NCBI GenBank assembly: GCA_016717305.1
Contig: JADKFY010000027.1
Coordinates: 1 to 64,000, forward strand
DNA: 64,000 bases
Direction: 5' to 3'
DNA from: Flavobacteriales bacterium
GTDB taxonomy: Bacteria > Bacteroidota > Bacteroidia > Flavobacteriales_F > PHOS-HE28
Part shown: piece by piece, positions 8,248-16,528 of the stretch
Layout of the letters: each line of letters starts with the position of its first letter
Position numbering within the stretch: the first letter of the stretch is position 1
Notes under the pieces: model-generated
What the model was told of the DNA's origin: nothing
Seen by the model: only the letters and a program-made list of their open reading frames with translations
Databases searched by the model: none
Position numbers and translations under genes: made by a program

Positions 8248-9267
8248 ATGGCCTTTAGGAATGTTGGACTCCTTGCTGTCCTTGTGTTCTTGGCGTTGAT
8301 CCTATTCGCCTTGCACTTGGTGATCGGCCCGGTCCAGTTATCGGTCAGCGAGATGATGGCTGCTTTAACCGGTGGCCCTCGCAATAACCCCGCCGCCTTG
8401 ATCATTCACTCTGTGCGATTACCAGAAGCGCTTACGGCAGCATTGGCTGGAGGTGGTCTCGCGGTCTGTGGTCTGTTGATGCAAACATTGTTCAGGAACC
8501 CACTGGCGGGACCATCGGTTCTTGGACTGAGTTCAGGAGCGAGCCTTGGCGTGGCGCTCCTCATGCTAGCGGCACCAACCGCGCTCTTCGTCGAGATACC
8601 TGTGGACCTGACTGCAGCGGTAGCCGCATTCGTTGGTGCCATGGGCGTGCTGTTCCTGATCATGCTTGCCGATCGGCGAATGGGCGATGGCGTGGCCTTA
8701 TTGATCGTTGGTCTTATGCTGGGTTACCTCTGTTCGGCGCTCATCAGTTTGCTGCAATTGGCCAGCGCTGAACAGGCGTTGAAGAGCTTTGTTATCTGGG
8801 GAATGGGATCGTTCAGCGGTGTTTTGATCGAGCGGTTGCCGTGGCTCATGGCGCCAGTTCTCATTGGGATCGGCGCTGCATTCTTGTTGGTGAAGCCACT
8901 AAATGCTCTGCTATTAGGGGACAACTACGCCGCAAGCTTGGGCGTTCACGTGGGGCGAACGAGGCGTTGGATCATGCTCATAACAGGTTTGCTCGCAGGG
9001 GTGATCACCGCCTTCTGTGGTCCGATCGCTTTTCTGGGTTTGGCCACACCACACGTGGCTCGTGGACTCTGTAGATCCAGTGACCATTCCACACTTTTAC
9101 CGGTCACGTTATTGTGCGGGGTCGTGTTGGCCTTGTTCTGTGATCTGATCATCAAGATACCGGCCTTTGGTGCTGGCATTCCCTTGAACGCGATCACTTC
9201 TTTGCTCGGAGCTCCAGTGGTGGCGTGGGTACTTTTCAGTGGAAAAAGATGGGCCCGATCCACATGA
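8248..9267 (+). CDS. FecCD/BtuC-family ABC importer permease
   Basis: A 339-residue permease with about ten hydrophobic segments and the conserved FecCD motif from MQTLFRNPLAGPSVLGLSSG near residue 80. Related late motifs are ITAFCGPIAFLGLATPHVAR (periplasmic gate/coupling region) and AFGAGIPLNAITSLLGAPVV at the C-terminus. Such permeases dimerise and import iron siderophores, haem or cobalamin through the inner membrane. The ATPase gene follows with an ATGA overlap. No substrate-binding protein or TonB receptor gene lies nearby, so the substrate cannot be inferred. Confidence 0.9.
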   Translation: MAFRNVGLLAVLVFLALILFALHLVIGPVQLSVSEMMAALTGGPRNNPAALIIHSVRLPEALTAALAGGGLAVCGLLMQTLFRNPLAGPSVLGLSSGASLGVALLMLAAPTALFVEIPVDLTAAVAAFVGAMGVLFLIMLADRRMGDGVALLIVGLMLGYLCSALISLLQLASAEQALKSFVIWGMGSFSGVLIERLPWLMAPVLIGIGAAFLLVKPLNALLLGDNYAASLGVHVGRTRRWIMLITGLLAGVITAFCGPIAFLGLATPHVARGLCRSSDHSTLLPVTLLCGVVLALFCDLIIKIPAFGAGIPLNAITSLLGAPVVAWVLFSGKRWARST

Positions 9268-10043
9268 AGGTGCTGCTGGAAACCCGCGGTCTGGCGGTCG
9301 GTTATCATGGGAAGCGCTTGGTCGAAGGCATTGATCTGACGCTGTTCGCGGGACAAGTCGTGTCGCTATTGGCCGTGAATGGTGGGGGTAAATCAACTGT
9401 ATTAAGGGCCTTGACCGGCGGCATGGTCCCGATCGAAGGGTCCATTGAAATGGAAGGCAGGCCGACCAAGGAAATGACCGCGATGCAGCGGGCGCGTGCT
9501 TGGTCAGTTGTCCTTACGGAAAGGCCCAGTGCAGGTCTGCTCGATGTTCGCACACTGGTCTCGTTGGGTCGGCAACCATGGACCGGTCACTTGGGGCGGC
9601 TTACATCGGCAGACCACAGTGTAGTGGAGAATGCCATGCAACGCACGGGTGTGCTTCAATTCGCCACCCGATCGCTAAGTACATTGAGCGATGGCGAAGT
9701 GCAACGCGTAATGATCGCCAGGGCATTGGCCCAGGACACGCCGCTGATCATCTTGGATGAACCCACGGCCTTTCTTGACCTTGTGCATCGGGTAGGGGTG
9801 ATGCGACTGCTCCGAAACCTTGCCCATGAACAAGGGAAGGGGATCCTGCTCTCTACACATGATCTGCAAACGGCCATGGACCTATCGGATAGGCTGTTGG
9901 TGATCCACGGGAATACGCTGTGGTCAGGAACACCGGTACAGGCAAAGGCGGAAGGTGTGCTGGAGCGGACGTTCGTAGTGGAAGGCATGCGGTTCGATCA
10001 CACCACGGGTGCTTTTCGAATGGATCCCCCGGCCCACGAATAG
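9264..10043 (+). CDS. FecE/BtuD-type ABC importer ATP-binding protein
   Basis: A 259-residue ABC ATPase. Motifs are Walker A as AVNGGGKST near residue 37 (the usual first Gly is Ala, a mild oddity), the signature LSDGEVQRVMIARAL, Walker B LIILDEPTAFLD and the switch His in LLSTHDLQTAM. The start at 9264 overlaps the permease stop (ATGA); an upstream in-frame start at 9225 would overlap the permease further and is less likely. It energises uptake through the upstream permease. The end of the gene is followed by a bidirectional hairpin. Confidence 0.9.
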   Translation: MKVLLETRGLAVGYHGKRLVEGIDLTLFAGQVVSLLAVNGGGKSTVLRALTGGMVPIEGSIEMEGRPTKEMTAMQRARAWSVVLTERPSAGLLDVRTLVSLGRQPWTGHLGRLTSADHSVVENAMQRTGVLQFATRSLSTLSDGEVQRVMIARALAQDTPLIILDEPTAFLDLVHRVGVMRLLRNLAHEQGKGILLSTHDLQTAMDLSDRLLVIHGNTLWSGTPVQAKAEGVLERTFVVEGMRFDHTTGAFRMDPPAHE

Positions 10044-10044
10044 A

Positions 10045-10072
10045 AAGGGCCACCTCTTTCGAGGTAGCCCTT
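10045..10072. terminator. Bidirectional hairpin terminator
   Basis: The hairpin AAGGGC-C-ACCTC / GAGGT-A-GCCCTT has 11 paired bases and one mismatch, with a TTTC loop. It sits between the convergent ABC ATPase and mscL genes, with runs of A on one side and T on the other, and can serve both. Confidence 0.65.
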
Positions 10073-10097
10073 CCAACTGAATGTGTTAGGACCCTGA

Positions 10098-10526
10098 CTA
10101 CCTCTTCAACGCGTCACGGATCTCCATCAATAATTTCTCTTCATTGGTAGGTCCTGCTGGTGGTGGAGCAGGTTCTGCTTTCTTCATGTTGTTGATGGCC
10201 TTGATCACCATGAACATCACAAACGCGACCACCACGAACTCGATCACAACTGTGAGGAAGCTTCCCCACAGGACCGCAACCTCGGCGATCTCCGCGTTGA
10301 TCACCGTACCTGATGCATCCGTTACCGCTGGTACACCTTTGGTGAGAACGAACTTCTTATCATCGAAATTAACCCCACCTGTCAATTGTCCAACAAGTGG
10401 CATTACCATACCGTTGATGAAGGAACCGGTGACCTTTGTAAAGGCGGCACCCATGACAAAGGCAACGGCCATATCGACCAGATTGCCTTTCATCGCGAAT
10501 TCCTTGAATTCTTTAATCATTCCCAT
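10098..10526 (-). CDS. mscL: Large-conductance mechanosensitive channel MscL
   Basis: A 142-residue channel protein. The N-terminal amphipathic helix and first membrane helix read MIKEFKEFAMKGNLVDMAVA and VMGAAFTKVTGSFINGMVMP; the second helix is LTVVIEFVVVAFVMFMVIKA, followed by a Pro-rich linker and the C-terminal coiled helix EEKLLMEIRDALKR. All are typical of MscL, a homopentamer that opens under membrane tension to release solutes in hypo-osmotic shock. The Met at 10526 is chosen because upstream residues lack homology. A periplasmic loop slightly longer than the E. coli one is normal in Bacteroidota. Confidence 0.95.
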   Translation of the reverse strand: MGMIKEFKEFAMKGNLVDMAVAFVMGAAFTKVTGSFINGMVMPLVGQLTGGVNFDDKKFVLTKGVPAVTDASGTVINAEIAEVAVLWGSFLTVVIEFVVVAFVMFMVIKAINNMKKAEPAPPPAGPTNEEKLLMEIRDALKR

Positions 10527-10580
10527 TTTTGATCCGGTTTTGGTTAGGTCGTAAATGTAGTTCACCGAGATCGGCAACTA

Positions 10581-12173
10581 TCAATTTGCGCCAAGTGTTG
10601 TCCACATCCGGATCGGCACCTTTCGCACCGTTAGACCGGGGGATAAACGGGCGAGTATGGCACTGGGTTTTTCGGCTCGCCGATAGTCCATGATCGGCAC
10701 GGTGCCATATGTCAACGGACGATCCTTCAAATGGGCTGCCAGTCGGATCGGCGCATCCAAATAGACCGTGTCCAAATTCGAGTAGACCAGTGCGATGATC
10801 TCCACAGGTAGACTATGAACATTGGCAATGGCCACGCTGCTTCCTCCGAATTGGGAGTCACGCATGTACGCCAGCACCATATCGCTTGGATGCAAGGTCT
10901 GATAGATCACAGTGCGGTCGTGGACCAGGATCATCGTGTCGAGGTCCAAGCGTGGATATTCGGCGTGGACAACTTTGCGTGCAGGTTCCCATTGATCTTC
11001 AGTGCGTGCCATCAGGTTCTGCCAATAACCCGCGGTCGAGAAGGTGTCCAAGTAGGCCAAGTAGTGCCTTTGGATCGTTGTGTCCGACAAGAAATGTATA
11101 GCCAATTCACGTCCTTGGATGGCCAATAATTCGTTGCCAACGACCATGGCCCCCTGCAAAGAAGTGATCGGCGCATTTGTCCGCAGATGAGGGGCTACGG
11201 GAACCAGTTTTCCGGAAGTGCTGTCCACAAGGAATTGCAGGTCCCACCAATCCATTGCACTTTGGGTACCCAGTAGGTCGCATACGGCCAAGAGCCGAGC
11301 TACGGTTTCAACATCGAACACCTCGGCTGCACTCAATATTCCTCCCCGGAACGCTTCCAAACGGTCTATCGCATGTCGTGCACGGCGCGTGGGCAAGATC
11401 TCTTCACCGGCCCGCATGAGCAATGGTGCAGATGCCCAATCCCCCTGAGGTGGTGGTGTGCTCGAAAATATGCGCTGGGCCATGTCCACTTTGCTTGCCC
11501 GGACCATGGAGTCATCAAACCGAAGTACGGGTCCATTTCCGTTCGACCACTGGCCGAGCATCGTTGCGTCCGTTCTGCCTTGCAGAACACAGAGTCCCAT
11601 TTCCTGATCGTTCAGGTCAACTTCGGACAGGACATCTCCCAAGGTGGGGTGTCCAAATTCCTTCAATACCGCATTGAGAAGGATACTCCAAAGTGGGGTT
11701 TCGTCCAGTACAGGCACCACATCGAAGGTTTGCATGCCCAGGATCGTGTCCCCCGGAAGTGCGCGCACATGGATCGGCCACATGCGACTGCCTTCCCGTT
11801 CGTCCCCTTCAAGCAATCCGACTACGATGGGAACACTGAGATCTCCTTTTAGAAGTGTACCCGCGAAAACAGAATTTCCAGTGCCATCCAAGTGGCCTTC
11901 CCGAAACGCCTCCATGCTCAATACCATCAAGCTGTCGAAGGCAACAATGTCCAATTGGATCTTGAGTTGGGCGATCGCCGGGGGTTTGGCCCGGAATGCA
12001 TTCAGGACCGGGTCGCTCAATTTCCGGAATCCAGGGTCGATCACTTCGCGTACAAATCCAGTGCGTTCGGATTCAACGCCCAGAAAGTACACCAGACCAA
12101 TGAGCACGACTGCGGCAATGCTCAACAACGGTGCATTGATCCGTTGCCAAAAAGCCATCCATCGCGAAAGCAT
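10581..12173 (-). CDS. Membrane-anchored protein of uncertain family (weak CotH-like features)
   Basis: A 530-residue protein with one N-terminal membrane helix (LSIAAVVLIGLVYFLGV) and a large, presumably periplasmic, soluble domain. One stretch near residues 290-330 (AVCDLLGTQSAMDWWDLQFL, then DSTSGKLVPVAP) resembles the CotH-type pattern W-x-x-L-x-F/x-TG-x-L-x-P, but the N-terminal kinase signature was not recognisable, so I keep this as a weak hint. The next gene upstream in the transcript, a DUF6265 lipoprotein, ends one base into this ATG, so the two are coupled and may act together in the envelope. Confidence 0.55.
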   Translation of the reverse strand: MLSRWMAFWQRINAPLLSIAAVVLIGLVYFLGVESERTGFVREVIDPGFRKLSDPVLNAFRAKPPAIAQLKIQLDIVAFDSLMVLSMEAFREGHLDGTGNSVFAGTLLKGDLSVPIVVGLLEGDEREGSRMWPIHVRALPGDTILGMQTFDVVPVLDETPLWSILLNAVLKEFGHPTLGDVLSEVDLNDQEMGLCVLQGRTDATMLGQWSNGNGPVLRFDDSMVRASKVDMAQRIFSSTPPPQGDWASAPLLMRAGEEILPTRRARHAIDRLEAFRGGILSAAEVFDVETVARLLAVCDLLGTQSAMDWWDLQFLVDSTSGKLVPVAPHLRTNAPITSLQGAMVVGNELLAIQGRELAIHFLSDTTIQRHYLAYLDTFSTAGYWQNLMARTEDQWEPARKVVHAEYPRLDLDTMILVHDRTVIYQTLHPSDMVLAYMRDSQFGGSSVAIANVHSLPVEIIALVYSNLDTVYLDAPIRLAAHLKDRPLTYGTVPIMDYRRAEKPSAILARLSPGLTVRKVPIRMWTTLGAN

Positions 12174-12709
12174 TATTCCACTTTGATTGCGGTATCCGCA
12201 TTTTTCCGAATGAAATGATAGTGCTCACTTTTATAGGTGCCTCCCTCTTTTCCTGAAACCACGGCATGCAGCGTTCCACCCTGCTCTGAAATGTAAGTTA
12301 TGCGGTCCGGGAAGTCGTGAGCAGGGTTGATGAATACCAAGCTGTCCGTATCATTCACCAGATCGAAAAGGACAGCTTGGCCGTTGTTCTGGCTTTGGAT
12401 CGTTGCGCTGTATTGAAGGCCGGTATCGCCACGGAGTATCGCCAAATGTTCAATGAAGACAGTATCGCTGCCGGACATTACGAAGCCCAAACCGATCATG
12501 GAGCCGTCCACAGCTTTTGTCCAGTGCTCATGGAAGACCGTGCGCCCACTGTCCTGTACATCCTGCCATTGGCCCAAAAGCGCATCAAAGGCCTCGGGTA
12601 TGGGCTCTGGCATTTTGCTTTCCTCTTCGAGCACAGGAGTGTCTTTCTCTGCGGTTGGGGCGCACCCCGCGCAAAGGAGCAATAGGCCAACGAAGAATTC
12701 AGTTCTCAT
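12173..12709 (-). CDS. DUF6265-domain lipoprotein
   Basis: A 178-residue lipoprotein. The signal MRTEFFVGLLLLCAGC ends in a lipobox with Cys16. The mature part has the DUF6265 pattern: LLGQWQDVQ, HEHWTKAVDGSMIGLGFVMS, and NPAHDFPDRITYI near the C-terminus, an eight-stranded lipocalin-like barrel in known relatives. The biochemical role of this family is unknown. The start at 12709 was chosen for the signal peptide; the longer frame overlaps the thioesterase gene. It overlaps that gene by 11 bases and the next by one, so all three are probably one transcript. Confidence 0.85.
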   Translation of the reverse strand: MRTEFFVGLLLLCAGCAPTAEKDTPVLEEESKMPEPIPEAFDALLGQWQDVQDSGRTVFHEHWTKAVDGSMIGLGFVMSGSDTVFIEHLAILRGDTGLQYSATIQSQNNGQAVLFDLVNDTDSLVFINPAHDFPDRITYISEQGGTLHAVVSGKEGGTYKSEHYHFIRKNADTAIKVE

Positions 12710-13127
12710 GGTCCGGCAAGTTGGGTTGAATGGATCTGATCGCCATGCGGATCCTATCCGGCACTTGGACCTTGTGTTGTTCTGCGTAATCGAACATGAC
12801 CTGCACACTGCTTCCTGTTGCAATGGTTTTGCCTTCTTGGTCCGCGATGGAATAGGTCATCGTGAAACTCGTCCTTCCAATGGTGGAGCATCCTGTGGAA
12901 ACCAACAGGTCGTTCGGCCATTGCACAGGGTGTAGGAAGTCGCACTTGGTACTCGCCAGGATCACGCCGATCCCATCTTCCTTATGCGAACGAAGCACGC
13001 CTATCTTTTCCAAATAGTACATCCGGACGTTCTCGAAATAGCGGAAATACACCACGTTGTTCAAGTGACCAAAGCCATCTTGTTCACCCCATGCCAGCGG
13101 GATCCGGATGGTTACCGGGTGTTCCAT
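12699..13127 (-). CDS. Acyl-CoA thioesterase, 4-hydroxybenzoyl-CoA/YbgC-type hotdog fold
   Basis: A 142-residue single hotdog domain. The N-terminal active-site region is WGEQDGFGHLNNVVYFRYFE, where the Asp of the family motif D-x-x-G-H-[VL]-N-N is present. Such enzymes hydrolyse short to medium acyl-CoA or acyl-ACP thioesters in the cytoplasm. Length is normal. It lies 13 bases downstream of the DUF349 gene on the same strand. The substrate cannot be told from sequence. Confidence 0.88.
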   Translation of the reverse strand: MEHPVTIRIPLAWGEQDGFGHLNNVVYFRYFENVRMYYLEKIGVLRSHKEDGIGVILASTKCDFLHPVQWPNDLLVSTGCSTIGRTSFTMTYSIADQEGKTIATGSSVQVMFDYAEQHKVQVPDRIRMAIRSIQPNLPDHEN

Positions 13128-13140
13128 AGCGATCAGGGGT

Positions 13141-14899
13141 TCAACGCAATTCCTTCAACAGTTCTTGGTGCTGCACCTTCAACCTGTCCATGTCCTTCTC
13201 CAGCTTTTCGATCTTCTTTTCGAATTCGATCTTCATGGCCTCGCCGCTCTTGCTCTTGAAGTTGAACATGCCCAAGTTGCGCTCCATGTTGCGCTTTTCC
13301 GTCTCGATCTCTTCCATTTTCCGCTTCACGAAACGGCTCTCTTTCTCAATGCGCTCTTTCCCGTCCGGCGCACTCTTCAGATCGTCCACACGGTCCTTGA
13401 ACTGCATACGGCGGCGCTCATCGCCTTCCATTTTCAATTGTCCATACTGCTTATCCAGTGCGGCATGGTACCGCGCACTGAACCCGTCGTACAACCGAGG
13501 TGAAACACGGCCGCTGTTCATCCAGCGCAAGGAGAAGGCCTTCAATGCTTCAATGTCGTTGGTCCGGTTCCCGCTCAATTGCATGCCTTCGATCTCCACG
13601 ATCATGGCCTCCTTCAATTTGGCGTTCTCGTCCTGCTCGGCATCTTGCTTCTCAAATGTGGTCTTGCGCGCTAAGAAGAAAGCATCGCATGCTTCACGGA
13701 ACCTGTTCCATAGTTTGTTCTCGTCGCGAGGTCCGGCGCTCCCGGCTTCTTTCCACTGTTGCTGCAGTCGCTTCAAACGATCAGCGGTGTTCCGCCATTC
13801 CGTGCTGTCTTTCAGCTTGATGGCCTCGTCCAATAACGCTTGTTTGCGGTCGCGCACTTCCTTGTATTGGTCGCGCAAGGTGTCGAAATGGGCCTTCTTG
13901 GCATCGAAGAACACGTTACATGCATTCCGGAATTCCTTCCAAATGCGCTCGTTGTCCTTCTTGGTTGCGAATCCGATGGCTTTCCATGCATTCTGGATCT
14001 CCAAGACCTGATCAGTAAGCACTTTCCACTCCTTGGCGTTTTTGGCGACCATTTCACCGGTCAGGGTGGTCACCTTTTCCAACAGCGCTTGCTTCGCTTG
14101 CAGGTTGGTTTCATGCTCAGACCGGCGAGCCTTGTAGTGCTCGTGTATCTTGTCGTAGATCACGCGGGTAGCGGTGGAGAAGCGGTCGCGCAAAGCCTCC
14201 CATTCTTCTTTCACAACGGGGCCTACCTGGTGCCACTTTTCCTGGTATTCCTTCACACCATGCTCCAATTCCTTGATGCTGTCCTTTTGGGACAAGCTCT
14301 CCACATCGCTTATGAGCGCTTGCTTAAGTGCGGTGTTCTTGCGCAGGTCATGGTCGCGCAGTTCCTTGTATGATCCGGATATGGTAGAAGAACTCGTCAC
14401 GCAGATGTGAGTAGTCGTTCTGTAGATCGCGGTATGCCTGTTGCGGTACTTGACCTATTTGCTTCCAGGTCTCCTGCAACTCTGTGAAACGCTGAAAGGC
14501 CGTGCCGATGTTCTCCTCACCGGCGATCAAGGATTTCAGCTCTTCCATGATCGCGTGCTTCGCTTTCAGGTTGTCCGCCTCCTCTTTCGCCTTCTTCCGT
14601 CGGATGTCGTTCACCCGCTGATTGAATGCATCGAGCAGTTGCTTGAAGCGCTTGTCATCCTCATCCACAAGAGGGGCTGACTCTATCGGGACCGGTGTCG
14701 TTCCGGCCTGCGTTGTGGTCGCCCCATCCTCTAAAGGGGTATCCTCAACGGTGCCGTCAACACTGTTCTCGTCTTGCGATGCAGCAACCAAGGCCTCGTA
14801 CTGTTCCTTGATCCCTTCTATGGCCTCGGATGCGACTTCCACATCTTCATTGGCCATGGTTTCCTCGAGCCGCGTAATGAGCTCTGCTTTCGTTGCCAT
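13141..14899 (-). CDS. DUF349 domain-containing protein (frameshifted)
   Basis: A roughly 585-residue, highly charged helical protein with several copies of the DUF349 repeat, each around 70 residues with a W..R...D.FF pattern: for example WKQIGQVPQQAYRDLQNDY, WKAIGFATKKDNERIWKEF and WKEAGSAGPRDENKLWNRF. The C-terminus is a coiled coil rich in Lys/Glu. This family is widespread in Bacteroidota with no settled function. The start at 14899 (MATKAELITRLEE) fits the usual N-terminus. The frame is broken near 14371, where removing one base turns RIIQG into RIYKELRDHDL, the conserved repeat sequence. A -7-like box lies 38 bases upstream. Confidence 0.88.
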
Positions 14900-14936
14900 G
14901 CGAACAATTGTAGGCCGTTGGTACAGCCGTTCCGCC

Positions 14937-14944
14937 CAAAGATA
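14937..14944 (-). promoter_or_regulatory. Bacteroidota -7 promoter box upstream of the DUF349 gene
   Basis: On the minus strand the sequence reads TATCTTTG, an exact match to TAnnTTTG, 38 bases before the DUF349 start. A clear -33 TTG at the expected spacing was not seen, so confidence is limited. Confidence 0.4.
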
Positions 14945-14972
14945 GAAGTATGGGGATATATCACGCTCGGGT

Positions 14973-16436
14973 TCAAACGGCCAAGCCCAACATGGACACA
15001 TCGTCCAGTTGTTCAGCGGTCCCTTTCCACTCGAGGAAAGTGCGGTCGAATACGACAGCTTGTTCCTTAAGCGGCAAGTGCTGGTGCTCCTGTATCATCG
15101 AACACAACCGGGTCGTCATGAAGCGTTCCTTGTCCGGACCTCCGAATTGGTCCACATAACCATCGCTGAAAAGATAAATGCGATCACCTCGGGTAAAGGC
15201 AAGCCGGTGGCTTGTGAACTTGCGTTCTTCGCCATGGTGTCCCCCACCGATCGGTCTGCGGTCCCCGTTGATCACGCTCAATTGGCCTTGGTGCGACCAG
15301 TAGAGCGGCCTGTATGCGCCGGCAAAAAGTAGTTCGTTGTGCTTACGGTCCACACGGCAAAGGGCCACATCCATGCCATCACCTGCTCCTCGTTGTTTCC
15401 CCTGCTGGTGTAACGCCGCTACCATGCGTTGATGAAGTATTCCGAGGATCGTTGCGGGATCCTTGTCCGCATGCAGTGGAACGATCTCATTCAGCAAGGA
15501 ACAACCGATGGCCGCGATCATGGCCCCGGGTAGGCCGTGGCCCGTGCAATCGGCTGCAGCGACGTAACAAGTTTCGGCGTCGATCCTATGGACCCAATGG
15601 AAATCGCCGCTTACAACGTCCTTTGGCCGGTCAATTATGAACGAATCGTCGAACAGTTCATCATAAAGCAACGCAGAGGGTACAAGAGCGCGTTGGATCT
15701 TCCCGGCGTACGCGATACTGTCCGTTATGTGATCATGTCGTTCCTGCAACCGTTCATGGGTGTGTTCCTCATCCTGTAACCACCTTCCCACATAGCGGAA
15801 CAGCAGGAACCCGGCGATACCGAACAGAACAACTGCAGCACCGATGTTGCGGAAGAGTGTTGGCAAGGCAGCGGTAGTTGCGAGATCGGCGGGTGCCCTT
15901 GCGATCAACATGGCCACGGTGCGACCTTCACTGTCGAGCATGGGTTCGTAGGCCACCAATTCCATTGATCCATTCGCGCCCATCTTACCGGATCCGGATC
16001 CTCCGTATTGGTTCTTGAGCCAAGTTGGATCTCCCTGCCACGATGCCCGGAACGTGGGTTTCTCCGCTGCGGTAACGATCACCTGCATATGCGCTGAAGA
16101 ACTATCGAAGTACACGATCTCCAATGGTGATGCTAGTTCGTTGCGTGTAGTGGCCTTGCTCAACCGTTCATGCAACACATAATACCAGGCATCTTGGGTG
16201 TTCTTGATCACCAATCCAGGGCTGCGATAGCGCTCCAATAGGGACTGGACGTTCGCACTATTCAACTGTTCGGAAACAGTGCTCACGATAGTGCCCAAAC
16301 GCTGGGCGGACTGCTTCTGTTGGGAACGGCTTTCACCCAAGTGCGCAACAATGATCACCACCGTGCAAAGCAGCACCAGCGTGGCATAGACGGCCAAGAG
16401 GACCTTGTGCTTGGTACGGGTGGGTTTGAACTGCAC
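14973..16436 (-). CDS. SpoIIE-family PP2C-type serine phosphatase with periplasmic sensor region
   Basis: A 487-residue protein with a membrane helix at about 12-32, an extracytoplasmic region of about 160 residues, a second helix (NIGAAVVLFGIAGFLLFRYV), a short linker helix, then a C-terminal SpoIIE/PP2C domain. Metal-binding motifs are RPKDVVSGDFHW, AADCTGHGLPGAMIAAIG and FSDGYVDQFGG. The HITDSIAYAGKIQRALVPS segment before the phosphatase is typical of Bacteroidota RsbU-like regulators. It probably dephosphorylates an anti-sigma antagonist or similar protein in response to an envelope signal. No STAS or HATPase partner lies next to it. Confidence 0.88.
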   Translation of the reverse strand: MQFKPTRTKHKVLLAVYATLVLLCTVVIIVAHLGESRSQQKQSAQRLGTIVSTVSEQLNSANVQSLLERYRSPGLVIKNTQDAWYYVLHERLSKATTRNELASPLEIVYFDSSSAHMQVIVTAAEKPTFRASWQGDPTWLKNQYGGSGSGKMGANGSMELVAYEPMLDSEGRTVAMLIARAPADLATTAALPTLFRNIGAAVVLFGIAGFLLFRYVGRWLQDEEHTHERLQERHDHITDSIAYAGKIQRALVPSALLYDELFDDSFIIDRPKDVVSGDFHWVHRIDAETCYVAAADCTGHGLPGAMIAAIGCSLLNEIVPLHADKDPATILGILHQRMVAALHQQGKQRGAGDGMDVALCRVDRKHNELLFAGAYRPLYWSHQGQLSVINGDRRPIGGGHHGEERKFTSHRLAFTRGDRIYLFSDGYVDQFGGPDKERFMTTRLCSMIQEHQHLPLKEQAVVFDRTFLEWKGTAEQLDDVSMLGLAV

Positions 16437-16528
16437 GGTAAACGACGCGGGAATTTGGTGTTCCCAACGGGCGTTTTACGGCCTGCGCGTCGTTTTGTTC
16501 GTATCCTGTCCAGTATCCAAGAAACCGC

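Noticed and set aside
13141..14899. Two separate DUF349 genes
   Set aside because: The two frames join at a conserved repeat after removal of one base near 14371, so one gene is more likely than two.
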